Shown one piece after another: positions 13,485 to 25,518 of a stretch of 64,000 nucleotides of DNA (the stretch's first letter is position 1; each line of letters starts with the position of its first letter). Origin of the DNA: Theristus sp. LFF4_11 (Eukaryota; Nematoda; Chromadorea; Monhysterida; Xyalidae). The notes under the pieces are model-generated. The model did no database searches and was not told the origin of the DNA. It saw only the letters and a list, made by a program, of their open reading frames with translations. The stretch spans positions 1 to 64,000 of the forward strand of contig JASANC010003292.1 of NCBI GenBank assembly GCA_030248135.1. The letters are read 5' to 3'. The translations under genes were made by a program, and so were the position numbers.

Positions 13485-14412
13485 TGCAAACTGGACGACA
13501 CATCCGAGTGAAACGGTTTTCTTATTTAAAGAATTCTATTGCTATACGAACGTTTTTAATAACGTGACGTTTTTTGTTGTACTGTGTTGTCGACTGCAGA
13601 ACGCTTACAAAGCAAGGTCGGTTGTGGTTTTATTATGGAGATTGAGACTTCATTATTTTTCTTGTTCTTGTTGGAACTTTTCTCTAAGCGGCTCATTTCA
13701 AAATGGAATTGAAATTCGATTTAATCAGCAACAAATATCACATCCTAGATTTATTGATCTGGAATTTTACGAACAACTTACTCCATAAACATAAAATACA
13801 ATGTAGAAGTTCATGTCTTGCACCAAGTAGTCGAAGACTTGGTTATCCTGTGATATATGTAAAGTAAATGTATACCTGTGATAGACATCATTCGGGGTTT
13901 GTTAGTTTTGGGGTTTATTTTCGTTTGTCTTCTTTGGCGATATGATATGGCGATCTTCGTTTTTGGTATTCGGTGCATAAAAATTGTTTTTTTCAAAACG
14001 CTCACTAGTTCACATGACGCGTTTAAAATTTTAAGAACACGGTAAAACTGAATCAGAAGAAGTATATGCTGATTTGATTCTTAAAAAAGTGTCCAAAAAA
14101 TTGTTTTCATTACGCTTATCTGGGGACTTTATGTTGTTTTTTAAAAGATAAAACGTTGAACCCAACCGTATAATACTCGTAAACAGATTACAACGCAGAT
14201 GAACAGTGTCAGATGTTTTCACCAGACAAATAAAATTTACAACTAATGTTAAACTTTTGCCACATCAGATAAACCTGATGTTCTTATCTTGAACTGAGTT
14301 GCTTTAAAATGTCCAGTTTCTGAGTCGTTTTCACTTTGTACAACAAACCGCGACTACCGACACATTTCTTGAAACGAGTTGGTAAGATTTGAAAAAGTTT
14401 TTATAAAAAACA

Positions 14413-14886
14413 ATGACCATGACTAAACTCCGTGGTTTGTTTGTGCTGTTGGCTGTGTTGGTCTTGTCCGAGGCAGCTGCTCGACGCAAACGTAAGTGTT
14501 CAAGAGAGATTGCGCATTGATGAGTGTCTGCAACGTCACTCACACATTGTAACCACAACTGGTTGCCGAGCATTTCAGCGTTTCTACACTGATTGGTTAC
14601 TAGATTTTCAAATCTTCAAATTGACAAACGTGCTCGCAAGCTGCCCAGTAGTTCAAAGCGCGCACATCGATTCGTCGCAGGGGACACGGCGCGACAACGA
14701 GGCGAACGTGCGTGCCTGGCGCAGTGCGACGAAACGTGCGGCGACAACTACGGCTGCGACTGCGACGTCGCCGACGACGGCGCTTGGAACCTGAGCTGCG
14801 TCCAGACGGCCGAAACCGCTGCGAACCGCAGAGCCGGTCTGTTCGTTGAACGCTGCGCTTGCATGCGCGTGCAAAATGCCAGCTGA
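14413..14886 (+). CDS. Small secreted cysteine-rich peptide, isoform a (94 aa)
   Basis: Exon 1 is 14413-14491 and starts with a clean signal peptide (MTMTKLRGLFVLLAVLVLSE) followed by ARRK. It ends in phase 1 at a GTAAGT donor. Exon 2a is 14681-14886 (acceptor TCGTCGCAG). It encodes CLAQC-DETC-GDNYGCDC with GAWNLSC, then two more Cys (RCAC) near the C-terminus, eight in all. The Cys spacing is C-x3-C-x3-C-x5-C-x-C-x11-C. The splice creates a KR dibasic site between the signal-anchored segment and the Cys-rich core. I do not recognise the family. A secreted peptide, defence or signalling, is an inference from size and signal only. Confidence 0.7.
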
Positions 14887-15024
14887 ACTTAGCAAACGTT
14901 GACGAATCAAAAAATCAGCAGAAAAGAATGACATTGTTCTGATGATCGTTTTTTGTCATTTTTGGGTTAAAAACTTGTCACCAGTTTGTACATGATCCAC
15001 CACCGAATTTGATTTCATAAATTT

Positions 15025-15240
15025 TTGTTCGCGCGCCGGTTCCGGAAACGTACCAAACTCCGGCGGATACGGGCAATACTGCCCCGAGCCCAATTTACCC
15101 TCGGCTCTCGAGGGAAGACCATTAGATCTTGTTGGTCACTTCAGTTTCTCCATTGTGTGTCTTGTCCGCAGCGAGGTTCGAACTTTCCACCTACAGAACG
15201 GTAGGCGAAAGCCCTACACCTACGCTGCAGACGCGACAAT
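15025..15240 (-). repeat. tRNA-derived SINE, family 1, copy 1
   Basis: Read on the minus strand, it has a tRNA-like head with a B-box (GTTCGAACCTC) and a body ending in 'ccggaaccggcgcgc' plus an A-rich tail. It matches 50628-50842 (same strand) and 53107-53345 (plus strand). It sits between the two alternative second exons of the cysteine-rich peptide gene. Confidence 0.85.
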
Positions 15241-15293
15241 TTTACAGCAAATTTGTCAACAATTTTTTCAGCTGTACGTGTCTGATTTTGCAG

Positions 15294-15400
15294 ATGCCCG
15301 GAGACAATGTGAGAGTCAATGCGAGGAGACTTGTGGCGATGACTATGAGTGCGCTTGCACGGTTGAAGACAGCGGTGCTTGGAACTTGCAGTGTCAGTAA
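15294..15400 (+). CDS. Alternative second exon (2b) of the cysteine-rich peptide gene
   Basis: Preceded by the acceptor TGATTTTGCAG and ending at TAA. It encodes RRQCESQCEETCGDDY-ECAC with GAWNLQC, the same C-x3-C-x3-C-x5-C-x-C-x11-C frame as exon 2a. It carries GAWNL at the same place but stops right after the sixth Cys. No separate signal-peptide exon lies between 14886 and 15294. Its acceptor phase (1) fits the donor of exon 1 (14491). A 61-aa isoform b made by mutually exclusive splicing is therefore the simplest reading. A tandem duplicate that lost its first exon is the alternative. Confidence 0.65.
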
Positions 15401-15821
15401 TCGTTTGCAATCGAACGTCAAGCATTCGCGAAAACTTCATCAACAGGATTTATTTTGACATATTTTCTGAATATTTTTGAAGGGATTCATTGAATTTTTG
15501 AACGCACTGACATCAACAGCACAACAAAAGACAACATCGAAAAATAAGTTGCGAGTAATTCACAGACACGCAGTGTATGCCATACAAAAGTTTTTTTTAC
15601 CGTAAACACCAGAAGTGTAATTTTCTGAAGTTTACGTTGAAAACTAAGCTTATTGTTTTTTGCTACATTTCATGTGATCGGTTCTGTAATTTTTCACAAA
15701 AGACATATACATGATTTTTGCTAATTTATGAACACAAATGCAGCCAATTCATCCTAATCACCGTGCACGTTCATCAAATCGCTCAATCATCGTTCAACTT
15801 CACGTTCATCAAATCGCTCAA
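15401..15821. repeat. Intergenic with a 35-bp tandem duplication at 15770-15839
   Basis: The unit 'ttcatcaaatcgctcaatca'...'cttcacg' is present twice head to tail, and a third start follows. The right unit overlaps the last codons and the stop of the minus-strand gene at 15822. Nothing else is supported in the interval. Confidence 0.8.
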
Positions 15822-16327
15822 TCATCGTTCAACTTCACGTTCATCGGCACATTGTGCAATGACATCTTGCAGTTCCTAAAAAAATTTCGTTGAAGACGTT
15901 CAAAATCACTTATGCCGGAACAGTTTCGAAAAAGTTTCAATGCCACCAGATGCTTGATGCACTTCAACCCGGTGTAGTTTATTATAGGTCGACAGATAGT
16001 CATTAAAAAGGCTTGGCTTAGGCGAGGGATCAATACCATAAATTAGGCACTCACCCGCACTTGCTCGAACAGTTCAGCCAACTGCTGTCGGAGCTCGTGG
16101 CGTGGTGGACAAAAGCGTTCATGGACATCGCTCGGTGGCTGCTGGTTGCCCACCGATGAATCGCTGCGTGCAATTCTGGCGCCCAGGAACGCACGCAGCA
16201 TTTCTTTTCGGCTCATTCGTTTCACGCGAATGCGACCAGACGATGCGAATGTGGCTGCCAACAAAACAGTGCACAGAAACAAGCAGCATTTGGCGTGACG
16301 GTGTTGTTGAGACAGCTTTCGCGCCAT
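15822..16327 (-). CDS. Secreted 108-aa protein, possible peptide or hormone precursor; unrecognised
   Basis: Two exons, 16327-16055 and 15875-15822, join in phase 0 (CGG|GTGAGT donor, TTTTTTTAG acceptor) to 108 aa. The N-terminus has a basic stretch then a hydrophobic core (CCLFLCTVLLAATFASSG), fitting a signal peptide. Right after it comes RIRVKR, a furin-type site, then MSRKEMLRAFLGARIARSDS. The C-terminal half holds exactly two cysteines, in RFCPPRHEL and VIAQCADER. They are separated by an amphipathic helix (LRQQLAELFEQVRELQ) and could form one disulfide. I do not recognise a family. The processed-precursor reading is an inference from the signal and the dibasic site. Confidence 0.6.
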
Positions 16328-16419
16328 TTCCAGAACCGAGTTTGTTCAACGTCGGGTTGAGTGGATATGGAAACTGCAAAAGAGGGTGAATATTCGATCG
16401 ACTGCAAACTGAACTGCAA

Positions 16420-16560
16420 ACGCTTCTATCACGATGAAGTTTACACCACTTGTAGTCATACACATTTGTTGCCATCAGTTACTATTTTTGGCTGAACTTT
16501 TTACACAACAAATGGCAACCAAATGACTACATAAGTGGTGCAAATTTCAGCTTCAGGCGT
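16420..16560. repeat. Imperfect ~100-bp palindrome
   Basis: 'ttacaccacttgtagtcata' (16440) and 'tggcaaccaaatgactacat' (16511) are arms of an inverted repeat with 'tttgttgcca' and 'tggcaacc' at the centre. It is a hairpin-forming or small MITE-like sequence. No gene is supported from 16561 to 17340. Confidence 0.45.
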
Positions 16561-17340
16561 CCATGCGAAATCGTTTTGCGAGATTGAAGCGTTTTAAAAA
16601 TTGACCATTTTTATCACCCTGTACCAATTTTTCTAGAAAAAGCAATTTTTTAACAATTCAGCAGAAAAGCGTTATGATGTGAAACTGCGACTGCGCTTTT
16701 CTGGCACGATGTGTTGGGTGGCTGTGCCTTGTGGAAGACTGTGCCCAATGGTGACCGTTCGGAAAACTTACTCAACGGTCGCGAAGCTCGCGAAATCCCA
16801 AGCTGAAACACGAGCGTATGCGCATGTCAACAAGAGTATCGGTCTCTCTAGGTTACGGAAAAGCCACGCTCAATTACAACCGTATTTTGAATGGCTGAAT
16901 TTATTGGGATGACGAATTTGCTTTGTTGTTTATATTCAATTTGTGGGGCAGCAGAATTTATGGAAGCCACCATTAATCTGCAGTGTAGTAAAGTTATAAA
17001 GTTTGGAATCCGCTGAAAGCTTGTTGAAATCAATCATAACAGCACTCCCGGTATAAAAACGCCCCCGGCATGTGAGTCCAGTTAGAAATTTGTAATCAAT
17101 ATACCAGATACTTGCTTTAGTGTTCGACAGTTTGCATGCTGACACCGACCATTAAAAATTTAACAGGGGCAAAGTCTTTAACAAAACAAAGAACTTTGAC
17201 GAAATGAATGCAGCTTACAAAAGCGTAAAAACGGTTTATGTGTTCCACTTGTTGTTGTTTCGCTAAAAACAAAATGTTGCTTTGATTTTTGATTCAAATA
17301 AAAACGCTTGAAAACGTAATTAAGTCAGTTGTCCTGGAAA

Positions 17341-20300
17341 ATGAACAAAAACGCGATCGTAACAAACGAGTCTGATCAAAAGACGAATCAAGTGAGACGG
17401 CGACACAGGGAGCGAACGCGAAGCCTGCACAAAGCCGATTCCTGTTCAGGTACATTATACTACCCCAAACAGCTAACACTCCGCCACAGGATAGAATTGG
17501 GGTTGTCGTAGGGGGTAGTAGTAGACAACATCCCGTGAAGACCTCTGCTACCTAGAATTTTTAATTTTTGACCGACCTGGGAAGGCCGATCAAAAATTGT
17601 AAAAATTATAGCTGACCGAGAAAATGTCCTGGACAAACAGTAGCTAAGCCAAAAACACCTCTCATAGAAAGACATTTTAATGTTGGAGGGTGGGGGTAGC
17701 AGGCCCCAGACAGGCCCCGGCGGTCTAATATGTCATAAATTTTATTTGCCATTTTCAGAGTTGGAAACGGATACCAACGACCAGCATAAAACAAGAGCAA
17801 ACAACGGCGAAAAAAACAAGAAAGAAACAAATCAAAGAATGAAAAAGCAGAAAAGGAAGAAGAAAATGCACAGAAAAGATTCAAAAACTGAGTCCACAAA
17901 ATTTGATCAAAAATCTTTCGCCACGGCTGAAGGAGGCAACAAATCAATGAATCGAATAGAAACTAAACAGAAACGAAGTTTAGGGATTCGCATTCTGAAG
18001 CTGTTGTTAACGGAGTATGGGCTAATAATCGTGGTTGTTTTGTATGTTTTTGGCAACTTTTTCGTTTTTCAGCAATAATTTTACCTGGTGGATATGGAAG
18101 GGAGTGGGAAGTGGGGTTTACAAGTTTCAGAGTTCGAAAACAAAATTCTGCCCAGTACCGAAGTGAGAGACATTTTTAGGTCGGGGTACCTACTACCTAC
18201 CCGTGGGGGGCGCCAAAATTTTTTTGGGGGTGAAGGCTAATTGGCACCTCCCAGGTCGCCTGATGCTGCTGCACCGGACGGGACGGATGCTCTACACCCC
18301 CTGCATTTTTTGTGCAAATTTTCAATGAAAAACGCCAAAAAAACGCACAAAATGCAAATTTTGTGCAATTTCAATGAATTGCAAAAAATCGCTAAAATTG
18401 CAAGACTAGATCACCTTATATTTAGCGCATGTTATGAACCTGGAAAGCAAAAAACCATGATTTTTTTAGAAACATTCGTAATTTTTGATCAAAAATTTGT
18501 AATTGTGGAACATTTTGGCACCCACGGGGGTCCCGGGTTTTTGGGTGTGGGTACCCCACGAGGTGCTAGGTGGACACACTACCCCTAATACCTCTAATTT
18601 TAGATTCAGCTTAGCTTTTTCTATTACCTGCGAATCAGTTCGTCAAATACATTGAATAGTTTTCATTTTGTTTCAGGTACATCGTCATTGGTGGACTGAT
18701 GTTTCAGTTGATCGAACTGGAAAACGAACTGAAAGCGGCCGAGGAAGTGCGTGTTGTGGCTGCTTACATCGAAGTACGTGGGCGGTGTCTTTTTCCCAAC
18801 AAATTTGAAAAAAAAACATGTTTAAATTCAGTGCACACGTGTTTTAACGATTGAATGAACAAAACACAACAGAACAATCGAACGTTGATTGCGAGAGAAA
18901 TTGAACGAATCCGGGAGATGGTACTCACAGAGCATGACGACGTGCTGGGTGTGCCTCGACTTTGGGCAATGCAACGTATTACTGAGGTTTGAGCTTTGAC
19001 CTTAGAAAACAAATTACCACAAACAGTACCACAAATAAAATTTGCACCACAGAAAAGGTATTGTAAATGCCGTAACGCAAAGGCTTGCATATTAGGCACC
19101 CTCATATGGGCGAGGAAATCCAAAATTTTAAAAGATTAAAAAATTCATGTTTTGTGTTGATCGACCCACCGTCAAATCCTTCCCCCCCTCAATTTTTTTC
19201 GACATCGGCGTTGTTGTCGTGTTTCTGTTTTCTGTGCTCATAAATGGTAATTTGCTGTTCAAATAATTTACTGTTGAAACGTTTGTATTTGCAGTTACTA
19301 GAACGCTACCAACAGTACCTGATCGATGCGATTGCAATCGGTTATGACGGAACGGTTCATTCAGAGGAGCAAGAGCAATACGGTTGGTCAACCACAAGCG
19401 CTATACTCTTCACGGCATCAACGTTGACCACAATTGGTAACAAAACCTGTCGTTTTGACAAATGATCAACTTTCTAACACAACAACTGATCACAAGATCA
19501 GTGGTTCGTTTCCTTCTTACAATGTAGGTTATGGCCACGTGTCCCCAACTACTGAACTGGGCCGATTAGTCTGCATAATTTACAGGTATAGCTGAAGATT
19601 TTTTTAAATATTCAGTTCTAAACGAACCTTTATTCGGGTTTTTTGAAATGGAACCTTTTAGCGTTGTCTTTCTGCCGGTGCTGTCTATCTTTTTGATCAA
19701 AGTCGGCGGCGGTATTGGTCGCATCATTCGCTGGCTTTACAACAAAGTTTTGTGCCGAAAAATGTCAGAGTGGCGTGAAGAATCGCTGGTGCTGGACATA
19801 ATGGGCGATGAGAAGGTCGAGGAGTATGAGCCTGAGAGCGCAATACATCAATGGAAAATGCTTGTGGTCAGTTTAGCGGTGGTTGCACTTGTTCCACTAA
19901 ATGGCAGAGCCACTGATGTGCACTTTCAGTTTGTTCAAACCGAAAAGAACCACCGATTCGATTACGGGAAAGCGACGCCACCCGCTTCACTCGTCATTAT
20001 CTTTGTGTTGTTGTACATCTTTACAGGTTGGTTTTCCATAATAATGCTAGGTTTTTCAGGTTTTCAATATTTTTCTTGTTTTTCTTTCATCAGGCGCTCT
20101 TTTTTCGACACTGATGGAGGATAACTGGTCAATGATGAACTCCATCTATTGTGGGTTGGTAATTGCATTGTGTACATTGCACTATTGCTTTCAACATTAT
20201 ATTTTGTATGATTAATAAGCCCGATTTAGTTTCGTGACGATGTCAACCATTGGCTTCGGTGACCTGACACCTGGCGTCAGTGGCATCGGCTCGTTCAGTG

Positions 20301-20968
20301 GGCAGGTTTGCAACGTTGACATTTGCAGCTTTTATAGACTTATGAAAGATGTTAGCAGCGTTGTTACGTTGACCAACACAGATCGTGTTACTGTTTACGT
20401 CGTGCTACGTGATTGTGGGACTCGCTGTTCTGGCGACCGGCATCGACATTGTGACAGAGGCGATTGCTAAGGTGTGCTTCGTCAGTGGGCAATTGCAGCT
20501 GGACATCCATTGAGATTTTTGCAGTTGCGTTGTTCAGAAGCGTGTTTTCAGCTGGGCGATACACTGGACGATGACGACGCAGTTGAAAATGAGTCGAAGC
20601 AACTCGATTCAGACAACGTGGACCATCGACTGAACAGCGACCGAGCAAACATGCAACGGTTTCAGGAACAGGAAAACGCTGAAGCGTCCATTGTTGTGGA
20701 TGAACTGAACTGTTTTCACAAGGAAAACGGCCGTGACAACGAACAGCAACTCGACAACACACAACAGGTGAAAAAACGACAAATTTGTTACACAAAAAGC
20801 TTTGAATATTTTTCACATTCGAACGTATTTCAAAACGTATTTCAGCAAAACAAAAACCATGGCAATGTGGAGTGGTCAAATTTTCGAAAACAAAAGAAAA
20901 AGAAACCGGTCGTTCAGTCTGACACCCCCATTCGCTCAGAGAAGGGTTATGAACGAAAAGAATTCTGA
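17341..20968 (+). CDS. Two-pore-domain potassium channel, TWK type (channel 1), ~555 aa
   Basis: Exons: 17341-17449, 17759-18041, 18677-18773, 18873-18986, 19295-19436, 19528-19585, 19662-19863, 19930-20026, 20094-20154, 20230-20305, 20382-20471, 20552-20767 and 20846-20968, all in phase. The start ATG follows a frame that is otherwise closed upstream. The order is a long Lys/Arg-rich cytosolic N-terminus (about 120 aa), then TM1 (LIIVVVLYIVIGGLMFQLIE) and the extracellular cap. Pore 1 is ASTLTTIGYGHV, then TM2 (VVFLPVLSIFLIKVGG), a linker, and TM3 (PPASLVIIFVLLYIFTGALF). Pore 2 is MSTIGFGDL, then TM4 (IVLLFTSCYVIVGLAVLATG) and a hydrophilic tail. GYG and GFG filters are typical of K2P leak channels, which set resting potential in excitable cells. 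It is paralogous to the channel at 27405. Confidence 0.93.
18424..18590 (+). repeat. Dispersed repeat with C/G runs, copy 2 (in channel 1 intron)
   Basis: Homologous to the minus strand of 8840-9040 ('gcgcatgttatgaacctgga', then 'tttgatcaaaaatttgt' and 'gggtacccc' blocks). It lies in the second intron of the K2P gene, with related C-rich sequence from 18170. Confidence 0.6.
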
Positions 20969-21153
20969 TATTGGTCGTTATTGCAGAATTCGGTGTTTTT
21001 CAACAACCTTCATTTTCCGAATGTTTACGAAGTATTGATACAGTTTATACATACCATTAACGAAAACATTTGCGTTTTGATTAAAATATCTGATTACCTG
21101 TCCTCAGAAGTTAAAAACAAAGATACAAAATTCGCATGACACAAAATTGTTAT

Positions 21154-24100
21154 TCATGATTCAGCCATTGCAAAAGTGTTGTTCAATCTAACGTAGCCTG
21201 CATCTGATGAGCTTGTTGTGGCTTGGTGACCCATTCTATATAGAAACAACGTGTAGGTCGTAACACCGCTAATCATCTGAAAAAGAAACAGTGAACAGAG
21301 AAAATTAGGTTTTGAATACTTTTTAAAACTATTCAGAATGTAACGAAAGCACCTTGCCTATACCTTGAAAATCAAGGAACGCTCAAATAAAAACACTTTC
21401 CATCCGGTTATGCCCCAAAGGTGCTGTATAGAAATTTTCTTAACGAGTTTCACGGTCTGAAAGTACATACAAATGTATTTGCAAGTTGAAACTTGAACAA
21501 AACATTTTTGTGTTTACTATTTTTTCACTTACAATTAAAATGTCCGGATCCGGTGGACCTTTGCGAGCGTATTCAAGTATGACGCTGACCAACTGACGAC
21601 TCTAGAATACAAGAAAAATGATGAATTGATTTGTTGTTCCATATCATTCAGGTACCATTCGGTGTGTTTTCACACAGTGACGGTTCCATACCATTTCGTT
21701 GACAGAAATACCGCGTGTGCAGATGAAGCCAAGATGTAGTAATGCGATAATGATTTGAAGAACGGTCCAGACTAAATTGAAGCTGAAAAGACATTACCAA
21801 TGAGTAAATTCAAATCCACATTGGAAACAATTCAACAAATCATATGTAGCATCCTAAAATTTATACTTTTGGCGGTGTGTAAAACAAAAGTTATACGCAT
21901 TTTACGTGATAATATCATGGACTGTGTCAGTGAACTGCTGGAATTCAGTGTCATTCAGCAGTTGCCTCATTTTTGCCACAGTGGGCATCGCTGACAGATC
22001 GTACATTTCCAGTGACGGTTGTGTGCAAAAATACGCAGTGAATGAGACGATCATCAGCGACCACGCAAGCGAGAATAAAATCCATGGGCCCCAGAAGATG
22101 CTCACCCTCTCCTTGTAACGAAATTACACATGCACGCAAGGAACATTTCAAAATTGTATAATTGTAAACATTGGCCTATGTGCAAGAACACGAAATTCAC
22201 CTGCAAGACGCACATCTGCTTGAAATGCTCAAAGGTCTCACGCAACGACAGCGCATTTTTTCTAGCTTGCCTGTGCACGTGCGCCAGCAGCGCGCGCCCG
22301 TGACACTGCACCACATATCTTCAACAGTTTGTCGTGTTTTTGTTTCACATCCTCATTTTCCAATTAAAAAAACGGCAAGGGTAAGACGATGATTTTTTTT
22401 AAACTCACAAAGTTTGAATGAAATAGATTAGTGGTGCGACCTCCAGCATTGTCACCAACGGTACCAAAAGGACGCTGTAATCCTCGGGAAACTTCCATTC
22501 CGAAACGTGCCAGTCCCAGTTGCGTATTACCGAATGTTCAATTAGAATAATTCCGGTAACGAACAATGCTGAAAAATGGGCTATTGGCCTTTTGGGTTTC
22601 ATACTTTTCGAACGAGGCTCCAATATTGGAACTGAATTTGAGTTTACAAAGAGTCACATACTGAATAGCACTGCTGTGCCGCACACTGAGCCGTTCAATT
22701 GACGCACACTCAAGCGCTGCCAGTGCAGCTCGTGTTTCAACGACAATAACGCTCGACCCAATTCGGCCTGCATGCGAGCATGCCGATTTCGGCCAATCAA
22801 ACAGGCACTGAGAGCAATCAAGACCACAGCCGGCTTGACGCCTGTGATGACGCTACACAACGTCAGCACATTTATGAGACCCTAAGTGTGTAAGTTAGAG
22901 GTTAGATTGCGTTAGGATAGGTGACGTTACATCAGGTTAGGTCAGGTCAGGTCAAAGGTTAGATTAGGTTTGGCTGGATTGGATTACGTGTATGTCGTTT
23001 CAGAAAGTTTGTAGGCACAAATGTTTCACGCACAACTGAAGCAAAAAAATGGAATCCCCAAACGACGGCGGCACAAATTTGAATTGCCGGTGTCATGCCA
23101 TATTTTGACCCCCGCCCTATTTTGACCTTATTGACCCCCCCCCGGTCAAAATATGGCGGAGGTCAAAATATGGCATGACACCGGCAATCTATTGAAGTGT
23201 TTTCCTGTAACCGAATGCAAACGTATTAAGTCTCCAAACCAAAAGAAACGATAATAGTTAGGTTACTTTGGTCTAGTCCAGTCTAGTCTAGTCCAATATA
23301 ATCTACAGTCTATCTGGCTAATATATGCAACTCGCTGATTGGTCGGCTCCTCACGCTCCGCACCCCTGGGAACGGGATTCGGAAAAAATCATGTTTTTCA
23401 TTGTTCCGCAATTTTTTTTTCATGTCGAAAAAATTTTAAATCCAAATCTACCAAATTCCAAACGTTTGCATTGACAAAAAAATTAGAAAACTGAAGTTTT
23501 TTTGGTTGATTGACGGCGACGACGTCGCCGATAATTTTTGCTTTCAAACATAAAAAGAGCGTACCGCTGTCCGCTGGCCGCTGCTGCGTGTTCAAAACAA
23601 ATTTAAAACAAACAAACAAAACAACAAAACTTGTTTCCAACGATTTCGGCGGTTTTGATCCCGCTTTCAAGAACTGATTCATTGGCTGCGCCATGTTCAT
23701 TCATTGTTGTTCAAAGATTGTTCACATTGTCAATAAATACTGACACCTGCTGGGTTATTCTGCTCTGTGCTTTGGACACACAGCAGAGGCCACCGGCGGC
23801 ACGCTCTTTTCCTGCCTAAAGGCAAAAACTAAAAACAAAAACCATCGACGACGTCGTCGCAGTCAATCAGCCAAAAAATACTTTTTTAACATTGTGACCA
23901 ATGCAAATTTTTGGAATTTGGTAGTTTTTGATTCAGAATTTTTTTTCGGCATGAAAAAAATCAAAAACATGATTTTTTCTGAATCCCGTTCCCAGGAGTG
24001 CGGAGCGTGAGGAGCCGACCAATCAGCGAGTTGCATATATTAGCCAGATAGACTGTAGCTTAGATTAGTCTAGTCTAGTCTAGTCTAGTCTAGTCTAGTC

Positions 24101-25487
24101 TAGTCTAGTCTAGTCTAGTCTAGTCTAGTCTAGTCTAGTCTAGTCTAGTCTAGTCTAGTCTAGTCTAGTCTAGTCTAGTCTAGTCTAGTCTAGTCTAGTC
24201 TAGTCTAGTCTAGTCTAGTCTAGTCTAGTCTAGTCTAGTCTAGTCTAGTCTAGTCTAGTCTAGTCTAGTCTAGTCTAGTCTAGGTCTAGTCTAGTCTAGA
24301 GTCTAGTCTAGTCTAGTCTAGTCTAGTCTAGTCTAGTCTAGTCTAGTCTAGTCTCTAGTCTAGTCTAGTCTAGTCTAGTCTAGTCTAGTCTAGTCTAGTC
24401 TAGTCTAGTCTAGTCTAGTCTAGTCTAGTAGTCTAGTCTAGTCTAGTCTAGTCTAGTCTAGTCTAGTCTAGTCTAGTCTAGTCTAGTCTAGTCTAGTCTA
24501 GTCTAGTCTAGTCTAGTCTAGTCTAGTCTAGTCTAGTCTAGTCTAGTCTAGTCTAGTCTAGTCTAGTCTAGTCTAGTCTAGTCTAGTCTAGTCTAGTCTA
24601 GTCTAGTCTAGTCTAGTCTAGTCTAGTCTAGTCTAGTCTAGTCTAGTCTAGTCCACTCTAGTCTAGTCTAGTCTAGTCTAGTCTAGTCTAGTCTAGTCTA
24701 GTCTAGTCTAGTCTAGTCTAGTCTAGTCTAGTCTAGTCTAGTCTAGTCTAGTCTAGTCTAGTCTAGTCTAGTCTAGTCTAGTCTAGTCTAGTCTAGTCTA
24801 GTCTAGTCTAGTCTAGTCTAGTCTAGTTTAGTTTAGTTTAGTTTAGTTTAGTTTAGTTTAGTTTAGTTTAGTTTAGTTTAGTTTAGTTTAGTTTAGTTTA
24901 GTTTAGTTTAGTTTAGTTTAGTTTAGTTTAGTTTAGTTTAGTTTAGTTTAGTTTAGTTTAGTTTAGTTTAGTTTAGTTTAGTTTAGTTTCTTCTGCTGTG
25001 GTCTAGTCTAGTAAAGTCTAGTTTTAGTCTATTAGGCATGTCTTCTTCCGGAACCCCAATCTTCTTCTTATGGGAAATTCACTGCAGCACATTTTCAGAT
25101 TTTTTGACCAACCAGTTGTGAGTATTGGCCGAAAACTTCGATCACATAGCAGAAGAGGTGCGCATTGAGAGCGAGCAGAAAGAACGTGTATAAGAGCCAA
25201 CTGCAGGTGCTGACTGCGCGACTGTACTTTGCATGTGAAACATGACAACGATTTTCGATCGTGTCATGCGAGCAGTATTCGATGACCAAAGTTTCATGAC
25301 CCCGCTGACTGTGTTGTTGTCGTTGTCTCGTTCGGTACGATCGACCGTCCACCTTGATTTGATGACGACTTTGGCAACACGAGCAGCATTGCGATGACTC
25401 GATCGAGATACCGCTCGGGTAAAGGCCGAACATGCGAATACAACGCAGCGTCGGCGCCAGCTGCTCCCGGAAATAGCAGACCATGTT

Positions 25488-25518
<31 letters not shown>

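Noticed and set aside
24062..24988. CRISPR array or telomere
   Set aside because: Uniform pentamers without spacers, and the unit is not the nematode telomere TTAGGC.
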